Made by a program: the position numbers and the translations under genes. From Stutzerimonas frequens (GTDB taxonomy: Bacteria > Pseudomonadota > Gammaproteobacteria > Pseudomonadales > Pseudomonadaceae): a stretch of 64,000 nt of DNA. The notes below the pieces were generated by a model. That model was not told the origin of the DNA. It saw nothing but the letters and a program-made list of their open reading frames with translations, and did not search any database. The stretch covers positions 62,001 through 126,000 of the forward strand of contig NZ_JAMOHM010000007.1 in NCBI RefSeq assembly GCF_024448335.1, read 5' to 3'. Positions 8,495 through 17,473 of this stretch are shown piece after piece. The first letter of the stretch is position 1, and the number at the start of each line of letters is the position of its first letter.

Positions 8495-9813
8495 TGCCCG
8501 CGGGTGAGATTCAATCCCTTGAGCAGATTCAGCGCCTGGCCGAGTTGGTAGTCGTCATCCTGCGGGCGCGGCGAATCACTGGCGATCTGCGTGCTGGTGG
8601 GGCGGTCCGGCCCGCCATTGCCATTGCCCAGATGCCCGGCGAGATCGGCCTCGCGAAGGCCTTCGGCAGCCTGTTCACGGGTCAGCTTGGCGCGTTCGAC
8701 CTTGATGTCGGGCTCGATGCCCTGCGCCTGGATCGAGCGGCCGTTGGGGGTGTAGTACAGCGCTGTGGTCAGTTTCAGCGCGCGGTCGTTGTTCAGCGGC
8801 AGCACGGTCTGCACCGAACCCTTGCCAAAGCTGTCGGTGCCCATCACCACGCCACGCTTGTGATCCTGCAGGGCGCCGGCAACGATTTCCGAGGCCGAAG
8901 CACTGCCGCCATTGATCAGCACCACCAGCGGTACCCCTTCGCTGGCATCGCCTGCATCGGCGTTGAAGCGCAGCTCGGAATTGGCGATGCGGCCCTTGGT
9001 GTAGACGATCAGGCCCTCGGTGAGGAAGTGGTCGGAAATCTCCACCGCTGCCTGCAGCACGCCACCCGGGTTGTTGCGCAGATCGAGCACCAGGCCGTTG
9101 AGCTTCTTGCCGCCGTTGTCCTTCTTCAGCCGGGCCAGGGCCTTGCCGACTTCCTCGCCGGAGTTGACCTGGAACTGGGTGATGCGCAGGTAACCGTAGC
9201 CGGGCTCCAGTATCAGGCTCTTGACGCTGCGCACCTTGATCACCGCGCGGGTCAACTTGACGTCGAACGGCTGACCGCCCTCACGTACCAGCGTCAGGCT
9301 GATGGTGCTGCCGGGCTTGCCGCGCATCTTGGCGATGGCGTCCATCATCGACAGCCCCTTGGTCGGCTGGCCATCGATCTTGACGATCAAATCACCTGCT
9401 TCGATGCCGGCCTTGGAGGCCGGGGTATCGTCGATCGGCGAGACCACTTTGATGAAGCCGTCTTCCATGCCGACCTCGATGCCCAGGCCGCCGAATTCGC
9501 CGCTGGTACTTTCCTGCAGTTCGGCGAAGGCGTCGGGCTCGAGATAGGCCGAGTGCGGATCGAGGTTGCTGAGCATGCCCTTGATGGCATTTTCCAGCAA
9601 CGTCTTGTCATCTACCGGCTCGACATAGGCGGCCTTGATGCGGTCCAGCACTTCGGCGAAGGTGCGCAGCTCGTCCAGCGGCAGCGGCGCCTTGGAACCT
9701 GGTACTGCAGCCGCTTCCGCCGGAGGCTGCTGGGCCCAGGCACCGCCTTGCATGCCCAGCAGGATGGCCAGGGCGAGCGTGGAAGGGCGGGCGAAACGGC
9801 GCAGGTGCAACAT
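8491..9813 (-). CDS. ctpA: S41 family C-terminal processing peptidase
   Basis: Periplasmic serine protease of 440 residues with a signal peptide ending GAWAQ, a PDZ domain (LGIEVGMEDGFIKVVSPIDD, then GDLIVKIDG) and a tail-specific protease domain. The catalytic serine is in NGGSASASEIVAGAL and the general-base lysine in DSFGKGSVQT. In Pseudomonas, CtpA degrades peptidoglycan hydrolases with the help of an outer-membrane lipoprotein; that substrate range is family knowledge. It follows envC with a 69-bp gap and overlaps yibQ downstream. Confidence 0.93.
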   Translation of the reverse strand: MLHLRRFARPSTLALAILLGMQGGAWAQQPPAEAAAVPGSKAPLPLDELRTFAEVLDRIKAAYVEPVDDKTLLENAIKGMLSNLDPHSAYLEPDAFAELQESTSGEFGGLGIEVGMEDGFIKVVSPIDDTPASKAGIEAGDLIVKIDGQPTKGLSMMDAIAKMRGKPGSTISLTLVREGGQPFDVKLTRAVIKVRSVKSLILEPGYGYLRITQFQVNSGEEVGKALARLKKDNGGKKLNGLVLDLRNNPGGVLQAAVEISDHFLTEGLIVYTKGRIANSELRFNADAGDASEGVPLVVLINGGSASASEIVAGALQDHKRGVVMGTDSFGKGSVQTVLPLNNDRALKLTTALYYTPNGRSIQAQGIEPDIKVERAKLTREQAAEGLREADLAGHLGNGNGGPDRPTSTQIASDSPRPQDDDYQLGQALNLLKGLNLTRGQ

Positions 9814-9882
9814 GTCGAACTCCAGTAATGAGAGGGCACGCTAGGCAAATGGGGCGGCTCGGTAGGGCCGAATCACCCTCGA

Positions 9883-11142
9883 CTAGCCTTGCGTGCGGCA
9901 CCATTGGGCAGGATCGCTGGGGCGGCCCTGCTGACGAATGGCGAAATACAGTGCGGCGGTTTCCTGGCCGCCGCTGGTGCCAACGGTGGCGATCGGGTCG
10001 CCGGCCTTGACGATCTCGCCGGCGTCGCGCAGAAGGCTCTGGTTGTGCCCGTACAAGCTCAGGTAGCCGTTGCCATGGTCGAGAATCACCAGCAGGCCGG
10101 CGCCGCGCAACCAGTCAGCGAAGACCACCCGACCGCCATGCACGGCACGGACCTGTGTGCCTGCGCTGGCGCCGATCAGTACGCCGTCCCATTTGGTTCG
10201 AGCGTCGCCGCCGCGCGGAGTGCCGTAGCGGGCGACGAGACGTCCATCCACCGGCCATGGCAGCTTGCCCTTGGCCTTGGCGAACGGGCCGCCGAAGTTG
10301 CCGCCGGCACTGGAAACCAATGGACCGCTCGGCGCAGTGCTGGTGCCGGACCGGGATTGTTGTTGCTCCTGACGCTGGCGCTCGGCAAGCAGTTCGCGTT
10401 GCCGGGCTTCCTCGGCTTCGCGAGCCTGGCGGGCCAGCGTTTCCTCGATAGTCTTGAGTACCCGTTCGAACTGGGCCTGCTCCTGACGGCGGGCCTGCAG
10501 CTTCTGTTCGCGGCTGGACAGGTCGCTGTTGAGCTTGGCCAGGGTCTGCTGACGCTCCTTGCGCACCTCGGCGAGCTGATTGCGCCGCTCCAGCAGGCCG
10601 TCCTTCTTCTCGGCGAGCAGGTTCTGCTGGGCTTCGATGTCGGCCTCGACGTTGGCCAGCTGGCGCAGCGTCTCGTTGAAGCTGTCGAGCTGCTCGAGAC
10701 GGGCCTTGTTCAGATAGTCGTAATAAGTGAGGGTGCGGCTGAATTTTTCCGGGTTCTGCTGGTTGAGCAACAGCTTGAGATATTCCTGGCGGCCGTTCTG
10801 GTAGGCGGCGCGGGCCTGCAGGCCGATCAGTCGCTGCTGCTCCAGGCGAGCGCCTTCGAGGGTGGTCTTCTCCTCGTTCAGGCGCTCCAGCTCGGCCTCG
10901 CTGCGGTCGATCTCCTGCTGCAGGCTATCGACCTGCTTCTCCAGCTGGCCCATCTCGCTTTCGGTGGTCTGCAGCTGTTTCTGGACGCCGGACTTCTCCT
11001 GCTCGATCTGCTTGAGCAGCTTCTGCAGTTCGGCAATGTCCTGGCGGGCGGCTTCGATCTGCTGCCTTGCGGCGGCGCGCTCGTCCGCCACGGCCGGGCC
11101 GAGCAGGCAGAGAAAGGCGAGGGCGAGGAATGTACGAGGCAT
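9883..11142 (-). CDS. envC: Murein hydrolase activator EnvC
   Basis: Periplasmic 419-residue activator of cell-division amidases. A signal peptide ends AVADE near residue 20, followed by a long coiled coil (about residues 20-260) and a C-terminal LytM-like domain (about 290-415). The LytM domain is degenerate: the usual zinc HxH is replaced by LYFAIR, and the first ligand region reads KWDGVLIG, as expected of EnvC, which activates rather than hydrolyses. It lies between gpmI and ctpA, all on the minus strand. Confidence 0.93.
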   Translation of the reverse strand: MPRTFLALAFLCLLGPAVADERAAARQQIEAARQDIAELQKLLKQIEQEKSGVQKQLQTTESEMGQLEKQVDSLQQEIDRSEAELERLNEEKTTLEGARLEQQRLIGLQARAAYQNGRQEYLKLLLNQQNPEKFSRTLTYYDYLNKARLEQLDSFNETLRQLANVEADIEAQQNLLAEKKDGLLERRNQLAEVRKERQQTLAKLNSDLSSREQKLQARRQEQAQFERVLKTIEETLARQAREAEEARQRELLAERQRQEQQQSRSGTSTAPSGPLVSSAGGNFGGPFAKAKGKLPWPVDGRLVARYGTPRGGDARTKWDGVLIGASAGTQVRAVHGGRVVFADWLRGAGLLVILDHGNGYLSLYGHNQSLLRDAGEIVKAGDPIATVGTSGGQETAALYFAIRQQGRPSDPAQWCRTQG

Positions 11143-11257
11143 GGAAGGCTGTCAACCGAGGGTCATGACCGGCGTAGTATGCCTAAAAAGCGGACGGGAA
11201 GCTTGAGGCCCGTCGCGGGAAGCGAAGGCTGGCGCCCCCGCATCCCGCTAACGCCCG

Positions 11258-12805
11258 TCAGTTGAGTTCGACGATCGAGCGGCCGGTCATTTCCTGCGGT
11301 ACCGGCATGCCCAGCAGAGTCAGCATGGTCGGCGCGACGTCGGCCAGCACGCCGCCTTCGCGGATCGAGACGTTGCGCTTGCCGATATAGATGAAGGGCA
11401 CCGGCTCACAGGTGTGCGCGGTGTGCGCCTGGCCGGTCATGGCGTCTTCCATCTGTTCGACATTGCCGTGGTCGGCGGTCAGCAGCGCTTCGCCGCCGAC
11501 CTTGTCCAGCGCCTCGACGATGCGCCCGACGCAGCTGTCCAGGCATTCCACCGCCTTGACCGCCGCTTCGAACACGCCGGTGTGGCCGACCATGTCGCCG
11601 TTGGCGTAGTTGACGATGATGACGTCGTAGCGCTGGTTCTCGATGGCATCGACGATGCGGTCGGTGACTTCGGGCGCGCTCATCTCGGGCTTCAGATCGT
11701 AAGTGGCGACCTGAGGCGATGGGATCAGAATTCGTTCCTCGCCCGGGAAGGGCTCTTCGCGGCCGCCGGAGAAGAAGAAGGTGACGTGGGCGTACTTCTC
11801 GGTTTCGGCGATGCGCAGCTGGGTCTTGCCATTGTTGGCCAGGTATTCGCCGAGCACGTTGGTCAGCGCTTCCGGAGCGAAGGCGGCGGGTGCGGGGATG
11901 CTCGCGGCGTACTGGGTGAGCATGACGAAGCCGGCCAGCTGCGGCACGCGGGCCCGCGGGAACTCGCTGAAACCGGGCTCGACGAAGCAGCGGGTCAGCT
12001 CGCGGGCGCGGTCGGCGCGGAAATTCATGAACACCACGGCGTCACCATCCTCGACGCGCACCGGCTCGCCAATGCTGGTGGCCTTGACGAACTCGTCGCT
12101 CTCGCCGCGCTCGTAGGCGGCGATCAGGCCGTCCACCGCGTAGTCGGAGCGGTACTCGGCCTTGCCCTCGACGATCAGCTCGTAGGCCTGCTGCACGCGG
12201 TCCCAGCGGTTGTCGCGATCCATGGCGAAGTAACGGCCGATCAGGCTGGCGATACGGCCCTTGCCCAGGCGGGTGAAGGTGGCCTGGAGCAGCTCGATGG
12301 AGCTTTGCGCGCTCTTCGGCGGGGTGTCGCGGCCGTCGAGGAAGGCATGCAGGTAGATCTTCTCGGCGCCGCGTTGTGCTGCCAGTTCCGCCATGGCTAC
12401 CAGATGGTCCTGATGGCTGTGCACGCCACCGTCGGAAAGCAGGCCGAGGATGTGCACCGCCTTGCCGGCCCCTGCGGCCTTGTCGACGGCGGCGCAGATG
12501 GTCGGGTTGGCGAAGAACTCACCGTCGCGGATCGCCTTGGTCACCCGGGTGAAGTCCTGATACACCACCCGGCCTGCGCCCAGGTTCATGTGGCCGACCT
12601 CGGAATTGCCCATCTGCCCGTCCGGCAGGCCCACATCCATGCCGCTGCCGGAGATCAGTCCATGCGGTTGGCTGGCCAGCAGACGGTCATAGACCGGCTT
12701 GCGCGCGGCATGGATGGCGTTGAACTCGGGGCTGTCGCTGTGCCCGAAGCCATCAAGAATGATCAGTACCAGGGGTTTGGGCGCGGCGGTAGGGGCGACA
12801 GGCAT
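11258..12805 (-). CDS. gpmI: 2,3-bisphosphoglycerate-independent phosphoglycerate mutase
   Basis: Mn-dependent interconversion of 3- and 2-phosphoglycerate in glycolysis and gluconeogenesis. The 515-residue length is normal. Alkaline-phosphatase superfamily motifs are intact: LVILDGFGH at the N-terminus, the phosphorylated serine in [17 protein letters not shown], and the second metal site [12 protein letters not shown]. It is divergent from yibN, as in other gammaproteobacteria. Confidence 0.96.
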   Translation of the reverse strand: MPVAPTAAPKPLVLIILDGFGHSDSPEFNAIHAARKPVYDRLLASQPHGLISGSGMDVGLPDGQMGNSEVGHMNLGAGRVVYQDFTRVTKAIRDGEFFANPTICAAVDKAAGAGKAVHILGLLSDGGVHSHQDHLVAMAELAAQRGAEKIYLHAFLDGRDTPPKSAQSSIELLQATFTRLGKGRIASLIGRYFAMDRDNRWDRVQQAYELIVEGKAEYRSDYAVDGLIAAYERGESDEFVKATSIGEPVRVEDGDAVVFMNFRADRARELTRCFVEPGFSEFPRARVPQLAGFVMLTQYAASIPAPAAFAPEALTNVLGEYLANNGKTQLRIAETEKYAHVTFFFSGGREEPFPGEERILIPSPQVATYDLKPEMSAPEVTDRIVDAIENQRYDVIIVNYANGDMVGHTGVFEAAVKAVECLDSCVGRIVEALDKVGGEALLTADHGNVEQMEDAMTGQAHTAHTCEPVPFIYIGKRNVSIREGGVLADVAPTMLTLLGMPVPQEMTGRSIVELN

Positions 12806-12885
12806 GCTTTCGGGCTCCTTGCACGGGGGCGGAAAAGGGCGGCCAGTCTACTGGCTGGCCGTGGCGAGGTCACGAGTCGTCAGGG

Positions 12886-12914
12886 TTCAGCCGGTAGGAG
12901 GGGCTGTGTATACT
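12886..12914 (+). promoter_or_regulatory. Probable promoter of yibN-grxC-secB
   Basis: TATACT at 12909-12914 with a partial -35 match (TTCAGC, 17-bp spacer) lies 32 bp before yibN in the divergent gap with gpmI. Confidence 0.45.
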
Positions 12915-12945
12915 GGCCCGCATTTTATCGCCCGGGTACCCGTTG

Positions 12946-13359
12946 ATGCTCGCTAACCTGATTGAATTTGTCTCTAACCACTATGTACTCAGCAGCCTTT
13001 TCGTGGCGCTGTTGATCCTTCTGTTCATCACCGAGACACGCAAGGGTGGCAAGAGCCTGAGCAATCGTGAACTGACGGCGCTGGTCAACAGTGGCGAGGG
13101 CGTCGTGTTGGACGTGCGCGTCAAGAAGGAGTTCGATGCCGGCCATATCGTCGATGCATTGAACATTCCCTACGACAAGCTGGTCAGCCGCACAGGCGAG
13201 CTGGAAAAGCACAAGGCCAAGACCATCATCGTGGTCGATGCCATGGGTCAGCACGCCGGAACGGCCTGCCGTGAGCTGCAGAAGGCAGGCTTCACTGCCG
13301 CCAAGCTGTCGGGAGGGATTTCCAGCTGGCGCGGCGACAATCTGCCAGTGGTCAAGTAA
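12946..13359 (+). CDS. yibN: Membrane-anchored rhodanese-like protein (YibN type)
   Basis: 137-residue protein with one N-terminal transmembrane helix (about residues 12-30) and a rhodanese domain (VVLDVRVKKEFDAGHI, then GGISSWRGDNLPVV). The active-site loop reads IIVVDAMGQHAG: the position normally held by the catalytic cysteine is aspartate, so ordinary sulfurtransferase activity is not expected. The ATG at 12946 is preferred to the preceding TTG. It is followed by grxC two bases later and then secB, the conserved gpmI/yibN/grxC/secB arrangement. Confidence 0.88.
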   Translation: MLANLIEFVSNHYVLSSLFVALLILLFITETRKGGKSLSNRELTALVNSGEGVVLDVRVKKEFDAGHIVDALNIPYDKLVSRTGELEKHKAKTIIVVDAMGQHAGTACRELQKAGFTAAKLSGGISSWRGDNLPVVK

Positions 13360-13361
13360 TC

Positions 13362-13616
13362 ATGCCCAAGGTCGTCATCTATACCACCGCCTGGTGCCCG
13401 TTCTGCATCCGCGCCAAGGCGCTGCTCGATCGCAAGGGTGTCACCTACGAGGAAATTCCCGTGGATGGCAATCCCTCTCTGCGCGCCGAGATGGCCAGCA
13501 AGGCCGGGCGTACCTCGGTACCGCAGATATGGATCGGCGATAAACACGTCGGCGGCTGCGACGAGCTGCATGCGCTGGAGCGCGGCGGACGTCTCGACCC
13601 GTTGCTGCAGGCCTGA
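13362..13616 (+). CDS. grxC: Glutaredoxin 3
   Basis: 84-residue glutathione-dependent disulfide reductase with the dithiol active site WCPFC (Cys12 and Cys15), the cis-proline region TSVPQIWIG and the glutathione-binding GGCDEL. It starts two bases after the yibN stop, so it is co-transcribed, and precedes secB. Confidence 0.96.
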   Translation: MPKVVIYTTAWCPFCIRAKALLDRKGVTYEEIPVDGNPSLRAEMASKAGRTSVPQIWIGDKHVGGCDELHALERGGRLDPLLQA

Positions 13617-13679
13617 GGCCGACACGCGGGTGCGCGAACAATTCAAACGACACGCACAACTGGATAGAAGGTTGCAGAA

Positions 13680-14174
13680 ATGACCGAACAAGCTAACAAC
13701 GGCGGCGCAGCGTCGCAGAACGAACAGGGCGCGCAGTTCTCCCTGCAGCGCATCTACGTCCGCGACCTGTCCTTCGAGGCGCCGAAGAGCCCGGAGATTT
13801 TCCGTCAGGAATGGAATCCGAGTGTCGCGCTGGATCTGAACACCAAGCAGAAGGCGCTCGAGGGTGACTTCCATGAAGTCGTGCTGACCCTTTCGGTGAC
13901 GGTGAAGACCGGCGAAGAAGTGGCCTTCATCGCCGAAGTGCAGCAGGCCGGAATCTTCCTGATCAAGGGCCTGGAAGCGGCAGCCATGAGCCACACGCTC
14001 GGTGCGTTCTGCCCGAACATCCTCTTCCCGTATGCCCGTGAGGCGCTGGACAGCCTGGTGACCCGCGGTTCGTTCCCGGCGCTGATGCTGGCTCCGGTGA
14101 ACTTCGACGCGCTCTACGCCCAGGAAATGGCGCGCATGCAGGGTGCCGGTGAGGCCCCCAGCACTGCCCACTGA
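13680..14174 (+). CDS. secB: Protein-export chaperone SecB
   Basis: 164-residue cytosolic chaperone that keeps preproteins unfolded and delivers them to SecA. Family signatures are visible: [16 protein letters not shown], then [10 protein letters not shown], and [12 protein letters not shown] at the C-terminus. It ends the yibN-grxC-secB operon and is followed by a strong hairpin. Confidence 0.97.
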   Translation: MTEQANNGGAASQNEQGAQFSLQRIYVRDLSFEAPKSPEIFRQEWNPSVALDLNTKQKALEGDFHEVVLTLSVTVKTGEEVAFIAEVQQAGIFLIKGLEAAAMSHTLGAFCPNILFPYAREALDSLVTRGSFPALMLAPVNFDALYAQEMARMQGAGEAPSTAH

Positions 14175-14188
14175 TCCATGTGGATCAT

Positions 14189-14213
14189 GCAGGAAGCGTC
14201 TGACGCTTCCTGC
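14189..14213. terminator. Hairpin terminator between convergent secB and quinone oxidoreductase genes
   Basis: GCAGGAAGCG-TCTGA-CGCTTCCTGC is a perfect 10-bp stem 14 bases after the secB stop. It lies between convergent genes and has no strong T-run on either side, so it may act in both directions. Confidence 0.6.
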
Positions 14214-14228
14214 ATTCCCCTCTGCGCC

Positions 14229-15209
14229 TCAGCGCACCTGCACCACCAGCTTGCCGACCGCTTTGCGCTGACCCAGCGTGGCGATCGCTTGGCCAGTCTG
14301 CTCCAGTGGAAAACGTTGCGACACCAGCGGCTTGAGCTTGCCTTCGGCGTGCCAGGCGAACAGCTGGCGGAAATTAGCGGCGTTGTCCTGCGGCTGGCGT
14401 TGGGCGAAGGCGCCCCAGAACACGCCGATCAGTGCCGCACCCTTGAGCAACGGCAGGTTGGCCGGTAGTGCTGGGATATCGCCGCCGGCGGCAAAGCCGA
14501 TCACCAGCATGCGACCGTTCCAAGCGATGCTGCGGAAGGCTTCCTCGAACAGCTTGCCGCCCACCGGGTCGTAGATCACATCCACGCCCTGACCGCCGGT
14601 CAGTTCCTTCAGGCGCTCCTTCAGGCTCACTTCGCTGTAGTTGATCAGCTCGTCGGCGCCGGCATTCTTCGCCACCTCCAGCTTCTCGGCGCTCGAGGCT
14701 GCGGCGATCACCCGGGCGCCCATGGCCTTGCCGATCTCGACGGCAGCCAGCCCGACGCCACCGGAGGCGCCGAGCACCAGCAGGGTTTCACCCGGTTGCA
14801 GATTGGCGCGCTGCTTGAGCGCGTGCATCGAGGTGCCGTAGGTCATGCTGAAGGCGGCAGCGGTCTCGAAGTCCATGCTTGGCGGAATCGGCAGTGCGTT
14901 GCTGCTGGCGACCGCAACCTGCTCGGCGAAGCTGCCCCAGCCGGTCAACGCCATGACCCGGTCGCCGACCTTGAGGTGGCTGACCTTCTCGCCGACAGCG
15001 GCAATCACGCCGGCCGCCTCGCCGCCTGGCGAGAACGGGAACGGCGGCTTGAACTGGTACTTGCCCTCGATCATCAGCGTGTCAGGGAAATTCACCCCGG
15101 CGGCATGCACGTCGAGCAGGATCTCGCTCGGCTTGATCTGAGGGGTGGGGGCATCTTCGACAACCAGGCTTTCGGGCGGGCCGAAGCTTTTGCACAGGAC
15201 GGCTTTCAT
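14229..15209 (-). CDS. NADPH:quinone oxidoreductase family protein (zinc-independent MDR)
   Basis: 326-residue medium-chain dehydrogenase/reductase starting MKAVLCKSFGPPESL at 15209, preceded by AAGGA. It has a GroES-like N-terminal domain (VNFPDTLMIEGKYQ) and a Rossmann fold with LVLGASGGVGLAAVEIGKA for NADPH binding. No structural zinc cysteines are visible, which fits the quinone-oxidoreductase/acyl-CoA-reductase branch. The true substrate cannot be inferred from sequence. An upstream in-frame extension to 15308 lacks family similarity. Confidence 0.9.
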   Translation of the reverse strand: MKAVLCKSFGPPESLVVEDAPTPQIKPSEILLDVHAAGVNFPDTLMIEGKYQFKPPFPFSPGGEAAGVIAAVGEKVSHLKVGDRVMALTGWGSFAEQVAVASSNALPIPPSMDFETAAAFSMTYGTSMHALKQRANLQPGETLLVLGASGGVGLAAVEIGKAMGARVIAAASSAEKLEVAKNAGADELINYSEVSLKERLKELTGGQGVDVIYDPVGGKLFEEAFRSIAWNGRMLVIGFAAGGDIPALPANLPLLKGAALIGVFWGAFAQRQPQDNAANFRQLFAWHAEGKLKPLVSQRFPLEQTGQAIATLGQRKAVGKLVVQVR

Positions 15210-15419
15210 CGCTTTTCCTTGTTCGACTGGTCGGACGCTTGCCGCCCGACGATGGATGGCTCGACTGCTCAGGACCATCCAGTCTAGGAGCGCTGCGTGG
15301 CGAGGCAATCAGCATCGTTCGCTGTAATGGCGACGTATAAGTGCCAGGCGATAGTGCAACGACTTGGGCGTTGTGCTGCGACTGGTTATGCTGGCGCAGT
15401 TTCTTCCTGGAGTCGCAGC

Positions 15420-15824
15420 GTGAGATACCTACTATCGATGTTTTTCTGCCTGGCATTCGCCGGGGCTGTTCAAGCCAATGAGTCCGGCGAAGAGTCCGCT
15501 GCTCCCCAGACCCTCTATTACGCGCTGACGCCTGCGATGGTGGGTAACTATGGCTCCGGCGAGCGACTCAAGTACTACAAGGCCGATGTCGCGTTGCGCA
15601 TCTCCAGCAAGGAGGTCGAAGATCGGGTCAAACATCATGAACCGCTGATCCGCCACCAGCTGGTAATGCTCTTCTCGCAGCAGACCGATGAGACTCTGAG
15701 TGGTCCTGAAGCGAAGGAGCAGCTGCGTCAGGAAGCGTTGAAGCAGGTGCGTGAGGTGCTCGAACAGGAAGAAGGCAAACCGCTTGTCGATGATCTGCTG
15801 TTCAACAACCTGATCATCCAGTAG
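15420..15824 (+). CDS. FliL-like secreted protein
   Basis: 134-residue protein resembling the flagellar basal-body FliL family in its C-terminal half (YYKADVALRISS, LIRHQLVMLFSQQT, LKQVREVLEQEEG, LLFNNLIIQ). A GTG at 15420 is chosen because TGGAG lies about eight bases upstream and it gives a clean signal peptide ending VQAN. No other flagellar genes are nearby, so a stand-alone FliL paralogue, perhaps influencing motility or surface sensing, is the most that can be said. Its stop abuts the convergent EVE-domain gene. Confidence 0.8.
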   Translation: MRYLLSMFFCLAFAGAVQANESGEESAAPQTLYYALTPAMVGNYGSGERLKYYKADVALRISSKEVEDRVKHHEPLIRHQLVMLFSQQTDETLSGPEAKEQLRQEALKQVREVLEQEEGKPLVDDLLFNNLIIQ

Positions 15825-16274
15825 TCAGCGCATCGCCAGAATCGCCATCCACTCGCTGTCGCTCACCGGCATCACCGACAGTCGGCTGCCTTTCTTCACC
15901 AGTGCCAGTTCCTCCAGTGCTGGCTCGGCCTTCAGGCGCGCCAGTTTCAGCGGTGTCGCGAAGGCCTCGACGAACTCGACATCGACCGCGCTCCACGGAT
16001 TTGCGTCATCACGCGCCTTGGTATCGTGGTAGGGGCTTTCAGGGTCGAGCGCGGTGGGGTCGGGGTAGGCACTACGGGATATCCGGCCGATTCCGGCGAT
16101 ACCCGGCTCGGCGCAGCTGGAGTGATAGAAGAAGAACTGATCGCCTTCCTGCATCTGCCGCAGGAAATTGCGTGCCTGATAGTTGCGCACGCCGTCCCAG
16201 CGTCCGCGGCCCAGTTTTTCCAGGTCCCGAATTGAAAACTCGTCCGGTTCGGACTTCATTAGCCAGTACGGCAT
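15825..16274 (-). CDS. EVE domain protein (THYN1-like)
   Basis: 149-residue single-domain protein that starts MPYWLMKSEPDEFSI and contains WDGVRNYQARNFLR, DQFFFYHSSC and GIAGIGRISR, the standard EVE/PUA-like pattern. EVE domains bind modified bases in nucleic acids, and in some genomes are linked to defence; here the neighbours are housekeeping genes, so no defence role is implied. It ends immediately next to the convergent FliL-like gene. Confidence 0.92.
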   Translation of the reverse strand: MPYWLMKSEPDEFSIRDLEKLGRGRWDGVRNYQARNFLRQMQEGDQFFFYHSSCAEPGIAGIGRISRSAYPDPTALDPESPYHDTKARDDANPWSAVDVEFVEAFATPLKLARLKAEPALEELALVKKGSRLSVMPVSDSEWMAILAMR

Positions 16275-16471
16275 GAACCTTGCTCTCCTGTCAGACGGTT
16301 CGATCAGACCATGATGGCAAAATCTCCGACAATCGGCTGCAATAGGGATTTGCGCGGTGCCGAGGCTTAACGGAAAATGCCGCGGCTGTAAGGTGGCCTA
16401 TCGAGTCCTAGAACGATAAATCACACTGACTCGACGCAAGCATTTCGCCTGGTAGGGGGAGGCGAACACAC

Positions 16472-16624
16472 ATGAAACGTAAGCCCGATATTCTGTGGAT
16501 TTTGGTCTTTATCTTTGGTCTTGGCGTAGTCACCACGGGCTATACGCAGAGTCTGTGGGATCAGCACGATGGCGCGGCCGGCATGGCCCCGGTCATCCAG
16601 GTGCAGCAGGCTCAACAGCGATGA
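16472..16624 (+). CDS. Small single-pass membrane protein, function unknown (50 aa)
   Basis: A short ORF of 50 codons starts MKRKPDILWILVFIFGLGVV and ends QVQQAQQR. A strongly purine-rich ribosome-binding site (GGGGGAGG) sits about nine bases upstream. One transmembrane helix spans about residues 8-25, with a basic N-terminus and a polar, Gln-rich tail. It lies between the EVE gene and the convergent ygfA gene. Function is unknown; the good ribosome-binding site and clean membrane segment argue that it is real. Confidence 0.7.
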   Translation: MKRKPDILWILVFIFGLGVVTTGYTQSLWDQHDGAAGMAPVIQVQQAQQR

Positions 16625-16652
16625 CCTCGTGCCGCACGGACGCGGCGCTCCG

Positions 16653-17255
16653 TCACCCGGCGTACCAGCCCTGGTCTGTCACCGTAGCCTGAAGCGCTAC
16701 ATCCCAGCTCTCCAGCGGCAGTCGATCGACTCGCTGGCATTCGTGAGCCAGTCCCAATAACGTCGGTTTGTGACTTTTTTTGCGCATCGCGCGATACGCA
16801 AGACTGCGATCATAGAAACCGCCGCCCATTCCCAGTCGCCCGCCGTTCCCGTCGAAGCCCACCAGCGGCATCAGCAGCAGGTCGAGTGCCCAGACGCGAC
16901 GCTGTCGAGCGGTTCGAATCACCGGTTCGAAAATGCCGAAGCGGTTGCGCCGCAGCCGCTCGCCGGGCTTGATGCGCTGGAACACCATGCGCGTGCGCGG
17001 CCAGGGGTTGAGGACCGGGAGATAGGTCGCCTTGCCGCGACGCTGAGCCGCTTGCAGCAGTAGGCGTGGATCGATTTCGCCATCGTTGGGCAGGTACAGC
17101 GCGATATGCCGAGCGCGCCGAAACTGCGGGTGGTGGGCTAGCTGCCGGTAGAGCCGGCGAGCGGCGAGGCGCTGCTGGGCGGGTGTCAGTTGGCGCCGGG
17201 CGTGGCGCAACTTGCGGCGCAGCGCCGGGCGCGAAAGGCCTTCGGCTGCAATCAT
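16653..17255 (-). CDS. ygfA: 5-formyltetrahydrofolate cyclo-ligase
   Basis: ATP-dependent conversion of 5-formyl-THF to 5,10-methenyl-THF. The 200-residue protein has a basic N-terminus (RPALRRKLRHARRQLTP), an internal substrate region LYLPNDGEIDPR and the ATP/Mg signature LGMGGGFYDRSL. It lies just downstream of the 6S RNA gene on the same strand, the classic ssrS-ygfA arrangement in which both share a transcript in many proteobacteria. Confidence 0.95.
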   Translation of the reverse strand: MIAAEGLSRPALRRKLRHARRQLTPAQQRLAARRLYRQLAHHPQFRRARHIALYLPNDGEIDPRLLLQAAQRRGKATYLPVLNPWPRTRMVFQRIKPGERLRRNRFGIFEPVIRTARQRRVWALDLLLMPLVGFDGNGGRLGMGGGFYDRSLAYRAMRKKSHKPTLLGLAHECQRVDRLPLESWDVALQATVTDQGWYAG

Positions 17256-17261
17256 AGGAAG

Positions 17262-17438
17262 TGGCTCCCCAGCATGCCGCTGCCCGCGTAGGCCCTTGAA
17301 CCCGAGAGTTCAAGGTGGCGACTACAGAGTACCTTAAGGCTTTCCGTCAGGCGGACATGCACACCGGCACCACGTGTAGCCTCCATGGTATTGCTTATCG
17401 GGAGAGGGTCATCGCCGACTGGCGAACATGCCAGGGAG
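17262..17438 (-). ncRNA. ssrS: 6S RNA
   Basis: The minus strand between zapA and ygfA contains the conserved Pseudomonas 6S core, including GCAATACCATGGAGG, GGTGCCGGTGTGCATGTCCG, GACGGAAAGCCTTAAGG and the 3' segment CCTTGAACTCTCGGGTTCAA. The ends pair (CTCTCCC with GGGGAG). A TATACT at 17447-17452 would start the RNA near 17438 and give about 177 nt, the expected size. 6S RNA binds the sigma-70 holoenzyme and represses transcription in stationary phase. Both ends are approximate by a few bases. Confidence 0.92.
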
Positions 17439-17446
17439 TTGGGCGG

Positions 17447-17452
17447 AGTATA
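17447..17452 (-). promoter_or_regulatory. -10 element of the 6S RNA promoter
   Basis: TATACT on the minus strand, followed by the RNA start about eight bases downstream; the -35 region is weak and would lie inside the end of zapA. It gives 6S RNA a promoter of its own. Confidence 0.5.
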
Positions 17453-17473
17453 ACGCAAACCGGCTACCGTTGA

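Noticed and set aside
15825..16274. EVE-domain gene as part of a defence island
   Set aside because: Neighbours are housekeeping genes (FliL-like, ygfA, 6S RNA); no restriction, toxin or phage genes are present.
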